DNA of 5,416 bases from contig JAEEVB010000164.1 of NCBI GenBank assembly GCA_016287065.1, positions 1 to 5,416 of the forward strand. The letters run 5' to 3'. Origin of the DNA: Muribaculaceae bacterium (GTDB taxonomy: Bacteria; Bacteroidota; Bacteroidia; Bacteroidales; Muribaculaceae). Positions 1 to 4,806 of the stretch are shown here, in pieces. The notes beneath the pieces were generated by a model. The model did no database searches, was not told the DNA's origin, and saw only the letters and a program-made list of their open reading frames with translations. The position numbers and the translations under genes are program-made. Within the stretch, counting starts at the first letter, position 1. Every line of letters begins with the position of its first letter.

Positions 1-690
1 CTCCTCGATGAGGTAGAAGTCGGTGGGCGTCTTGTTGATGGCGCTCTCGCTCAGGTCGAGGTCAAGCACTTTGCACTCGCCTACAAACTGTGCGTTCTCG
101 GCAAAGAAGAATGCGAGACGCTTGAACTGGAAGGTGAGCGTGAGGTCGGCCTGAATGATGTTACGCGGGTCGCTGCCCAGGTTCCACTCGCCAAAGAGGC
201 CTGAGGGCACATCGATGGAGACGACATAGGCATCAGACTCGTTGATGTATTGCACCAGCGCCTGATATCCGCCTTTCAAGGGGCTGCGCAGACCCGAGCC
301 AAAGAGGCCGTCGATAACGACGTCGTTCTGGTCAAGATCGGGCGGGTTGAAGGTGTCGACTATCTCGATGAACTCGACGCCCTCCATCTTGAGGAAGAGG
401 TCGCGGTTGGTGGAGCAGCAGGCCGAGAGGTGCGACGACCTGATGTTGAACAGATAGACCTCTGGCCGATAGCCCTGCTCGTAGAGGATTCTGGCGGCAG
501 CAAGAGCGTCGCCGCCATTGTCGCCAGGACCTGCAAAGATGACGATGCGCTTGGATGGCAACCATCGCGACATGATCTCGTAGGCCACAGCCGAAGCCGC
601 ACGTTCCATGAGCTCGAGTCTCGAAATGCCTTCTTCTTCAATGGTTTGCTGGTCGATGCGCCTAATTCCTTCGGTAGTAAATATCTTCAT
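1..690 (-). CDS. nnr: NAD(P)H-hydrate epimerase, N-terminal part of a probable bifunctional Nnr protein (partial)
   Basis: The first 230 codons are present; the frame is still open at the left edge, so the 3' end is missing. The product should epimerise the S and R forms of NADHX and NADPHX (hydrated, damaged NAD(P)H), in the cytoplasm. The YjeF N-terminal fold is clear: an ELMERAA segment at residues 26-32, the substrate loop GPGDNGGD at 54-61 (canonical form GxGNNGGD), DGLFGSGL at 127-134, and SIDVPSGL at 158-165 with the expected acidic residue. LTFQFKRLAF at 185-194 matches the TF-x-x-K segment near the domain end. The epimerase domain usually ends near residue 215, and the sequence goes on past this. 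In Bacteroidetes the protein is commonly a fusion of about 500 residues with a C-terminal ADP-dependent dehydratase domain, so that domain probably lies outside the window (inference). The ATG at 690 sits about 37 bases downstream of a -7 box and gives the normal family N terminus. Confidence 0.93.
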   Translation of the reverse strand, partial: MKIFTTEGIRRIDQQTIEEEGISRLELMERAASAVAYEIMSRWLPSKRIVIFAGPGDNGGDALAAARILYEQGYRPEVYLFNIRSSHLSACCSTNRDLFLKMEGVEFIEIVDTFNPPDLDQNDVVIDGLFGSGLRSPLKGGYQALVQYINESDAYVVSIDVPSGLFGEWNLGSDPRNIIQADLTLTFQFKRLAFFFAENAQFVGECKVLDLDLSESAINKTPTDFYLIEE

Positions 691-727
691 GTGTATGCTA
701 TTTTCGTGGAGTTATGATTTGAAAATA

Positions 728-758
728 CAAAAATAAGGTTTTTCACGAATAAAAAAAA
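728..758 (-). promoter_or_regulatory. Bacteroidetes-type promoter of the nnr gene
   Basis: On the minus strand TATTTTTG (728-735) matches the -7 consensus TAnnTTTG exactly. At the expected -33 distance only TTTT (755-758) is found, so the upstream element is weak. The predicted transcript start is near 722, giving a leader of about 30 bases. The region is very AT-rich, so a chance match is possible. Confidence 0.5.
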
Positions 759-841
759 ATATTTTTTCGGTCAAATGGAAAAGATGCCTTGTTTTTTGAG
801 CGCGCGTGAGGATTCTGACCGATTGAGAACAGGCTATAGGG

Positions 842-880
842 GAATAAAAAAACAAACCGCCGACGAGTGTTGGTCGCCGG
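842..880 (-). terminator. Intrinsic terminator of the PH-domain gene
   Basis: Arms 873-880 and 857-864 pair over 8 positions with one G-G mismatch, around an 8-base loop. Read on the minus strand, the hairpin is followed at once by TTTGTTTTTTTATTC (856-842). It begins 27 bases after the stop codon of the PH-domain gene, the normal place for a Rho-independent terminator. The GC-rich stem stands out in an AT-rich gap. Confidence 0.75.
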
Positions 881-906
881 CAGTAATATTCTTGATACAA
901 TTGGTT

Positions 907-1365
907 TTATTCCGCTTTCTTGAGATTGAAAATCTGTTCGTGAATCTTGGTGCTGAATCTTAACGGGCGGCTGATGTAGTTATACTTGTTAGTGGCCTCG
1001 CCGGTTGTGACGTTTACGGTGCCATAGTTTAGCATGCGCCCAAGAATGGACTGGTCGACTTGAACTCCCTCGCACTTGTTGAGCAGCAGCTCAAAAGAGT
1101 TTCGGTTAATGATGCCACGCTTGAAAATGAGTCGATGCGTTGTGACGACATATTGACGGCCTCCATAAATGTTGACGGCCCATGCAAGGGCAAAAATAAG
1201 GATGGCAGCGCAAATGCAAACGATAATCAAAGGCTCTACCGGCAAAAAAATGGCGGCAATGGCGAGCAAGGCGACGAGAACGGGTCCGGTATAAATGATA
1301 CCATGTTGTTTGGCTTGATAAACAATTTTCTCTCCAGTCATCAAATGGCTCTGAATGTATCCCAT
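907..1365 (-). CDS. Small membrane protein with bacterial PH domain (YdbS/DUF304-like)
   Basis: A protein of 152 residues. An N-terminal stretch with the usual LMTGEKIVYQAK pattern (8-19) is followed by two hydrophobic segments, about 24-41 and 45-66, separated by a short PVEP turn: a membrane hairpin. The rest (about 69-148) is a bacterial PH domain (bPH_2). YVVTTHRLIFKRGIIN at 72-87 is the typical first strand pair, and NKCEGVQVDQSILGRMLNYGTV at about 96-117 is the family's most conserved block. Proteins of this type are membrane-anchored with the PH domain probably facing the cytoplasm; their ligands are mostly unknown, so no specific role can be given. It has its own promoter and terminator, and so appears monocistronic. 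The ATG at 1365 is preferred over Met9 because it lies about 30 bases from a strong -7 box and keeps the conserved N-terminal stretch. Confidence 0.88.
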   Translation of the reverse strand: MGYIQSHLMTGEKIVYQAKQHGIIYTGPVLVALLAIAAIFLPVEPLIIVCICAAILIFALAWAVNIYGGRQYVVTTHRLIFKRGIINRNSFELLLNKCEGVQVDQSILGRMLNYGTVNVTTGEATNKYNYISRPLRFSTKIHEQIFNLKKAE

Positions 1366-1395
1366 AGTTCAAATAGTTAAGAGTTTTACTTTGTG

Positions 1396-1429
1396 CAAAT
1401 ATACGTATTTTTTTATTATGACGCTCAAA
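1396..1429 (-). promoter_or_regulatory. Promoter of the PH-domain gene
   Basis: On the minus strand a -33 element TTTG (1426-1429) lies 22 bases upstream of a perfect -7 box TATATTTG (1396-1403), followed by CA as is common in this phylum. The predicted start near 1390 leaves a leader of about 25 bases. The spacer is slightly longer than the usual 19-21 bases. Confidence 0.7.
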
Positions 1430-1480
1430 AATGTAGAAAAACGGTCCAAAAAAATAATTGTAGATAAAAAGTGAAATAGA

Positions 1481-1512
1481 TTTGGCAGATGGCTGAAACT
1501 TTAGTAATTTTG
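1481..1512 (+). promoter_or_regulatory. Promoter of the hpt-adk operon
   Basis: TTTG at 1481-1484, a 20-base spacer, and TAATTTTG at 1505-1512 match both elements of the Bacteroidetes housekeeping promoter. Transcription should begin near 1518, about 20 bases before the hpt ATG. It is back to back with the PH-gene promoter. No operator-like palindrome is visible between the two. Confidence 0.78.
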
Positions 1513-1537
1513 CTCAACAATAAAAAATCATATCGAG

Positions 1538-2083
1538 ATGAACGAGCTGACGATAAACGGGCTGACATTTGAGCCCTACTTGAAAGAGAGCGAGATAATG
1601 GCACAGGTGGAACGCGTTGCGAGCGAAATCAAGGCCGACCTGACGACGCCTAATCCGCTGTTTGTGTGCGTGCTGAACGGTGCCTTCATTTTTGCGGCCG
1701 ACCTGTTCAGGGCGCTGGAACTGCCCGAAGCCGAGATTACATTCATCCGCTTCAAGTCCTATGAGGGCACAGCATCGACGGGCGAGGTTACCCAGAAGAT
1801 GGGCCTGACCGAGGACATCGAGGGCCGCGAGGTGGTGATTATCGAGGATATTGTGGACACGGGCATGACGGCGCAAAAGCTGCGCGAGGTGCTGCAGGCA
1901 CGTCGTCCCAAGTCGGTGAAAATGGCTTCGCTGCTGTTCAAGCCGGCATCGCTCACGGCCAGTGTGGCACCCGAGTATGTGGGCTTTGAGATTCCGTCGA
2001 AGTTTATCATTGGCTACGGTCTGGACCTTGACGGCGCTGTGCGCAACCTGCGCGACATCATGGTGCTGAAAGAAACGAAATAA
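1538..2083 (+). CDS. hpt: Hypoxanthine phosphoribosyltransferase
   Basis: A cytoplasmic purine-salvage enzyme of 181 residues, a normal length. It transfers the phosphoribosyl group of PRPP to hypoxanthine (and usually guanine), making IMP or GMP. The type I PRPP-binding motif VVIIEDIVDTGMT lies at 99-111, with the E103-D104 acidic pair and D107, the usual catalytic base position. LNGAF at 46-50 is the cis-peptide loop that contacts pyrophosphate. K135 in LLFKPAS is the purine-contacting lysine, and VGFEIPSKFIIGYGLD (148-163) is the typical C-terminal base-binding region. SYEGTASTGEV (74-84) is the flexible active-site loop. It is first in an operon with adk, 36 bases downstream, and has its own promoter. 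Specificity for hypoxanthine over guanine cannot be read from sequence. Confidence 0.95.
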   Translation: MNELTINGLTFEPYLKESEIMAQVERVASEIKADLTTPNPLFVCVLNGAFIFAADLFRALELPEAEITFIRFKSYEGTASTGEVTQKMGLTEDIEGREVVIIEDIVDTGMTAQKLREVLQARRPKSVKMASLLFKPASLTASVAPEYVGFEIPSKFIIGYGLDLDGAVRNLRDIMVLKETK

Positions 2084-2119
2084 CAGAATAACAACAATTA
2101 TAAAAAACAGAAAATAGCT

Positions 2120-2701
2120 ATGTTGAACATTGTAATGTTTGGAGCGCCCGGTTCGGGCAAGGGAACACAGAGCGACATGCTCATCACCACTTATGAACTG
2201 TTTCACATCTCGACTGGCGATGTGTTGCGTGACAACATCAAGCGCGGCACCGACCTGGGCAAGACGGCTAAGGACTATATCGACAAGGGTCAACTCATTC
2301 CCGACGAACTGATGACGAGCATCTTGGCATCGGTGGTCGACGAGCATGCCGAGGAGGCCAAGAATGGCGTGATTTTCGACGGATTTCCCCGCACCATTGC
2401 GCAGGCCGAGGCTCTCGACGAGATGCTGGCTGAGCGCGGCACGAGCATCAGTGCTGTGATTGGTCTTGATGTGCCCGAAGAGATTTTGGTGGAGCGTCTG
2501 CTGCTCCGCGGCAAGGAGAGTGGCCGCAGCGACGACAATCTGGAGACGATCAACGACCGCCTGAAGGTGTATCATAACAGCACGGCTCCCCTCAAGGAGT
2601 ACTATGCCGAGAAAGGGCTGCTGCACATGATCAAGGGCACCGACACGCCTATTGATGTGTTCGACCGCATCCGCGCCGAGCTCGATCCGCTGTGTGATTA
2701 A
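2120..2701 (+). CDS. adk: Adenylate kinase, short-LID type
   Basis: A cytoplasmic enzyme that interconverts ATP + AMP and 2 ADP. At 193 residues it is complete, and shorter than the long-LID form of about 215. The Walker A loop GAPGSGKGT is at 8-16 and the AMP-binding segment HISTGDVLR at 29-37. IFDGFPRT at 85-92 is the signature motif. The LID region is only RGKESGRSDDN (130-140), so the zinc-binding four-cysteine LID of many Gram-positive enzymes is absent; R130, R136 and R147 are the expected phosphate-contacting arginines. The gap to hpt is A-rich, with no promoter box, so the two are probably co-transcribed. In Bacteroides and Porphyromonas I recall obgE following adk; here a terminator and a convergent gene follow instead. 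Confidence 0.96.
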   Translation: MLNIVMFGAPGSGKGTQSDMLITTYELFHISTGDVLRDNIKRGTDLGKTAKDYIDKGQLIPDELMTSILASVVDEHAEEAKNGVIFDGFPRTIAQAEALDEMLAERGTSISAVIGLDVPEEILVERLLLRGKESGRSDDNLETINDRLKVYHNSTAPLKEYYAEKGLLHMIKGTDTPIDVFDRIRAELDPLCD

Positions 2702-2723
2702 TTGATTAAGAATTATCAGAGTT

Positions 2724-2768
2724 CTCCGAGCACTCTGAGATCTCCGAGGTCTCCGAGGTCTCGGAGAT
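2724..2768 (+). repeat. Five 9-bp tandem units with palindromic core, downstream of adk
   Basis: Five consecutive 9-mers without gaps: CTCCGAGCA (2724), CTCTGAGAT (2733), CTCCGAGGT (2742), CTCCGAGGT (2751), CTCGGAGAT (2760). Each has the core CTCnGAG, self-complementary except for its centre. The array starts 23 bases after the adk stop. Its last three units form the terminator listed separately. Confidence 0.8.
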
Positions 2769-2774
2769 TTTTTT
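2740..2774 (+). terminator. adk: Intrinsic terminator of the hpt-adk operon
   Basis: ATCTCCGAG (2740-2748) and CTCGGAGAT (2760-2768) form a perfect 9-bp stem around an 11-base loop, and seven T residues run from 2768 to 2774. It lies about 40 bases past the adk stop. The loop holds another CTCCGAG copy, so alternative pairings with the same right arm are possible. The stem is made entirely of tandem 9-mer units. Confidence 0.85.
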
Positions 2775-2778
2775 GTTC

Positions 2779-2820
2779 CTCACCGCTCACATCTCACCCC
2801 TTAACTCTAAACCCTCAACC
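2779..2820. repeat. Degenerate heptamer array between adk and the AGCS gene
   Basis: Six uninterrupted 7-mers in one register: CTCACCG, CTCACAT, CTCACCC, CTTAACT, CTAAACC, CTCAACC, starting at 2779, 2786, 2793, 2800, 2807 and 2814. All begin with CT, and five of the six have A at position 4. The next seven bases begin CTG and enter the hairpin at 2821. It lies just downstream of the AGCS gene. It contains no open frame or promoter box. Confidence 0.7.
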
Positions 2821-2836
2821 CTGAGCGTTAGCTCAG
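2821..2836. terminator. Perfect hairpin at the 3' end of the AGCS gene
   Basis: CTGAGC (2821-2826) and GCTCAG (2831-2836) form a 6-bp stem with a 4-base loop, four bases after the AGCS stop. Read on the minus strand, no T-tract follows (GGTTGAGG). Read on the plus strand it is followed by ATTTTC. It may protect or end the AGCS mRNA, or back up the adk terminator. The lack of a T-tract on the AGCS side makes the terminator call uncertain. Confidence 0.4.
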
Positions 2837-2840
2837 ATTT

Positions 2841-4283
2841 TCATTCCCAGCACTCGAGGTCGTGGGCGATTTCGGGCAGTTTGTCGCGGCTGAAGATGGG
2901 GTCCTTGATTCCCTGTCGCTTCTGGGCGCGGTAGTCGTTGAGCAGTCTGAAGGCGTACTTGCCCAGGAAGAAGATGGCAACGAGGTTGCAGGCGGTGAGC
3001 AGAGCCATGCACACATCGCCCAGGCTCCACACAAGGTCGAGACTGGCCAACGCGCCAAAGATGACCATGACGCCGCCCGAGAGAATGCGGAACACTTGCA
3101 GCACCCAGCGCTTGCGGGTGAGGAACTGGATGTTGGCCTCGCCATAGTAGTAATTGCCTATGATGCTGCTGAAGGCGAAGAAGAAGATTGCGATTGCCAC
3201 GACGGTGCTGCCAGCGCTGCCTATCTCGCTCTCCAAGGCGGCTTGCGTGAGATTGACGCCGTTGAGTTCGGGATTGCTGTAGAGCCCGCTGAGCAGAATG
3301 ATGAAGGCGGTGCAGCTGCACACGAGCAGGGTGTCGGTGAACACGCCCAGTGATTGGATGAGCCCTTGCTTCACAGGATGCGTGACATGGGCGGTGGCGG
3401 CCACATTGGGTGCCGAACCCTCGCCCGCTTCGTTGCTGAATAGGCCTCGCTTGATACCGTTCATCATGGTGATGCCTATGGCGCCGCCAGCAAATGGACC
3501 CACGCCGAATGCGCTGTCGATGATGACCTTGAACACATGCGGCACCTTGTCGATGTTCGTGCCAATGATAAACACGGCCAGCAAGAAGTAGCTGATGGCC
3601 ATGAATGGCACAACCACACTGCTCACATTAGCAATGCGGTGAATGCCGCCAAAGGCAATGACTAGCGCCACTGCAGCGAGCACGATGCCCACGACGATGG
3701 GGTCGAAGTTGAAGGCCTGGTTCATGGCCCCGCAAATGGTGTTGGACTGTATGGAGTTGTACGAGAGTCCGAAGGTGAGCGTCATGAGCACGGCAAAGAG
3801 GCCCGCCATCCAGCGGCTGTGCAGACCGTGCAGGATGTAGTAGGCCGGTCCGCCAATAAATGATACTTCGCCCTTGCGCTTGTAGAGCTGTGCCAGTGTA
3901 GACTCAACGAAGGCGGTGGCCGCACCAATGAGGGCGATGAGCCACATCCAGAAGACGGCTCCCGGTCCGCCCACGGCAATGGCAGTGGCGACGCCGGCGA
4001 GGTTGCCGGTGCCCACGCGGGTGGCAACCGACACGGCAAAGGCCTGGAACGAGGAAATGTGCTTTTGCTTGGTCTTCAGTCGGGTCGTCGCCATTTTTGA
4101 AGTGGAGTCGCCCAGCAACCGCACCATCTCGCCAATCATGCGAAACTGCACGAATCGTGTGCGCCAGGTGAAATAGAGTCCGCCCAGCACGAGTGCACCT
4201 ATCAGAATGTAGGTCCATAGGAAGTCGTTGATGTGTTCAAGCGTGAGGTTGAGCCAGCCGTCGGGGGCAAAGAAATCGTTCAT
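2841..4283 (-). CDS. Alanine/glycine:cation symporter (AGCS family)
   Basis: A complete inner-membrane transporter of 480 residues, expected to import alanine, glycine or a related small amino acid with Na+ (or H+). The family fingerprint is strong: TRVGTGNLAGVATAIAVGGPGAVFWMW at about 88-114, YNSIQSNTI at 175-183, and GIKRGLFSNEAGEGSAPNVAATA at 276-298, the best-conserved AGCS block. About ten or eleven hydrophobic helices can be seen, among them 22-40, 105-126, 195-213, 222-241, 305-333, 358-380, 397-415 and 422-446. The C-terminal tail (about 447-480) is polar and probably cytoplasmic. No -7 box is visible in the 78 bases before its ATG, which are filled by a tandem repeat, so it may depend on transcription from mazG or further upstream. 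The substrate cannot be set from sequence. The gene converges with hpt-adk. Confidence 0.95.
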   Translation of the reverse strand: MNDFFAPDGWLNLTLEHINDFLWTYILIGALVLGGLYFTWRTRFVQFRMIGEMVRLLGDSTSKMATTRLKTKQKHISSFQAFAVSVATRVGTGNLAGVATAIAVGGPGAVFWMWLIALIGAATAFVESTLAQLYKRKGEVSFIGGPAYYILHGLHSRWMAGLFAVLMTLTFGLSYNSIQSNTICGAMNQAFNFDPIVVGIVLAAVALVIAFGGIHRIANVSSVVVPFMAISYFLLAVFIIGTNIDKVPHVFKVIIDSAFGVGPFAGGAIGITMMNGIKRGLFSNEAGEGSAPNVAATAHVTHPVKQGLIQSLGVFTDTLLVCSCTAFIILLSGLYSNPELNGVNLTQAALESEIGSAGSTVVAIAIFFFAFSSIIGNYYYGEANIQFLTRKRWVLQVFRILSGGVMVIFGALASLDLVWSLGDVCMALLTACNLVAIFFLGKYAFRLLNDYRAQKRQGIKDPIFSRDKLPEIAHDLECWE

Positions 4284-4289
4284 TGGTTA

Positions 4290-4357
4290 GAGAATAGTGA
4301 GCAGTGAATAGTAGACGAGTAAACGAGTAAACAAGCAAGCGAGGAAACGAGTGGGGA
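4290..4357. repeat. Compound tandem array, four 7-mers then five 8-mers, between mazG and AGCS
   Basis: Plus-strand 7-mers: GAGAATA (4290), GTGAGCA (4297), GTGAATA (4304), GTAGACG (4311). They run without a gap into 8-mers: AGTAAACG (4318), AGTAAACA (4326), AGCAAGCG (4334), AGGAAACG (4342), AGTGGGGA (4350). The array fills nearly the whole gap between the mazG stop and the AGCS start. No promoter box or terminator hairpin is seen in it. Confidence 0.72.
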
Positions 4358-4361
4358 GTGC

Positions 4362-4688
4362 TTAGCGGTTGTCGCCCTGGCCGTGGAGCAGGTTGCGGGC
4401 TTGGCGGGAGTGGATTTTGTCGATGTTGGCCTGCGCCACATCGTCGAGGTCAAGGCCCAGGTCGCTGGCGATGGCGGCGATGTACCAGAGCACATCGCCC
4501 AGTTCCTTGGCGAGTTCGCGCGTGGTGTCGGAGTCGAAGACTCCTTGTTTGTCACGAATGGTCTTTTTCACTTTCTCGGCCACTTCACCTGTTTCGCCGG
4601 CAAGGCCTATGGTAGGGTAGACCACCTTCATATCCTGGGGGTAGATGGCGGTTTTGCGGGTGGTCTGCTGGTATTCGTTGAATGTCAT
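4362..4688 (-). CDS. MazG-like nucleotide pyrophosphohydrolase
   Basis: A single-domain protein of 108 residues from the all-alpha NTP pyrophosphohydrolase group, which cleaves (d)NTPs to (d)NMP and pyrophosphate with Mg2+. Metal-binding residues follow the family pattern: GETGE (31-35) gives E32 and E35, and KELGD (61-65) gives E62 and D65. NIDKI (88-92) supplies the conserved Asn and Lys, and the C-terminal RQARNLLHGQGDNR (95-108) closely follows the family ending RQ-x-RG-x-x-x-GSGDNR. It is much shorter than two-domain E. coli MazG (about 260 residues), so it should not be equated with that protein; relatives of this size also occur in phages. Substrate preference is unknown. It lies between a Nudix hydrolase gene and the AGCS gene on the same strand, with its own probable promoter. 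The toxin-antitoxin partner mazEF is not here. Confidence 0.9.
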   Translation of the reverse strand: MTFNEYQQTTRKTAIYPQDMKVVYPTIGLAGETGEVAEKVKKTIRDKQGVFDSDTTRELAKELGDVLWYIAAIASDLGLDLDDVAQANIDKIHSRQARNLLHGQGDNR

Positions 4689-4718
4689 AAGTAAGTGGTG
4701 TTTATGAAATGATTTTCA

Positions 4719-4749
4719 CAAAAATACAAATTTTTGCCGAGAACCGAAA
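4719..4749 (-). promoter_or_regulatory. Probable promoter of the mazG-like gene
   Basis: On the minus strand TATTTTTG (4719-4726) is an exact -7 match. TTTC (4746-4749), 19 bases upstream, resembles the -33 TTTG with one mismatch. The predicted start near 4713 leaves a leader of about 25 bases. The AGCS gene downstream could be read from the same promoter, as no terminator is seen between them. Confidence 0.55.
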
Positions 4750-4753
4750 CAAC

Positions 4754-4806
4754 CCAGCCGAAAATTTGCGCTCGCTAATGGCTATCAGCTATTTGCCATC
4801 GGCTGG
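4754..4806 (-). terminator. Weak long-loop inverted repeat at the mutT 3' end
   Basis: CCAGCCG at 4806-4800, inside the last mutT codons, pairs perfectly with CGGCTGG at 4760-4754. The loop of 39 bases is long, and the following GTTGTTTC is only mildly T-rich. A smaller stem (ATGGC/GCCAT) lies within it. Termination here is possible but poorly supported, so read-through from mutT into mazG remains plausible. Confidence 0.22.
4771..4805 (-). repeat. Heptamer array spanning the mutT stop codon
   Basis: Read on the minus strand from 4805 down: CAGCCGA, TGGCAAA, TAGCTGA, TAGCCAT, TAGCGAG. These are five 7-mers in one register with consensus TAGCnnA. The third unit starts exactly with the mutT TAG stop. 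The first two units cover most of the final codons, so the C-terminal residues come from the repeat. Confidence 0.6.

Larger units (their letters stand above)
691..906. other. Intergenic region between nnr and the PH-domain gene
   Basis: This gap of 216 bases holds the nnr promoter at its left end and the PH-gene terminator at its right end. Between them, about 765-841 is less AT-rich and contains a 7-bp inverted repeat, TCGGTCA (767-773) and TGACCGA (816-822), which I cannot assign. Both open frames across the gap run through the terminator hairpin and have no coding character. I see no gene here. Confidence 0.6.

Noticed and set aside
250..717. Plus-strand frame of 155 codons, and two minus-strand frames (332-565, 360-641).
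   Set aside because: All are out of frame within the nnr gene, whose translation carries the epimerase motifs from 690 to the edge.
712..963. Two overlapping small frames, minus 712-900 and plus 775-963.
   Set aside because: Both read through the terminator hairpin at 857-880 and through AT-rich DNA, have no promoter in the right place, and one overlaps the real PH-domain gene.
1514..2626. Open frame of 370 codons on the minus strand opposite hpt and adk.
   Set aside because: hpt and adk are in the same plus-strand frame, so one antisense frame stays open across both. The translation is rich in Leu, His and Gln with no recognisable domain, while both sense products are well-known enzymes. 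It is a shadow of codon bias.
2779..2820. Telomere-like or CRISPR-like repeat.
   Set aside because: The units are 7 bp, degenerate and without spacers, so it is neither a CRISPR array nor a uniform telomeric repeat.
2833..4218. Several frames of 65-163 codons on both strands within the AGCS gene.
   Set aside because: The 480-codon AGCS frame accounts for the region with strong family motifs; the others show skewed Arg, His, Ser and Pro composition typical of out-of-frame reading.
4280..4694. Frames overlapping the mazG-like gene, including minus 4280-4555 and plus 4383-4694.
   Set aside because: The mazG frame has all metal-binding residues and a family-like C terminus. The others are low-complexity or antisense.
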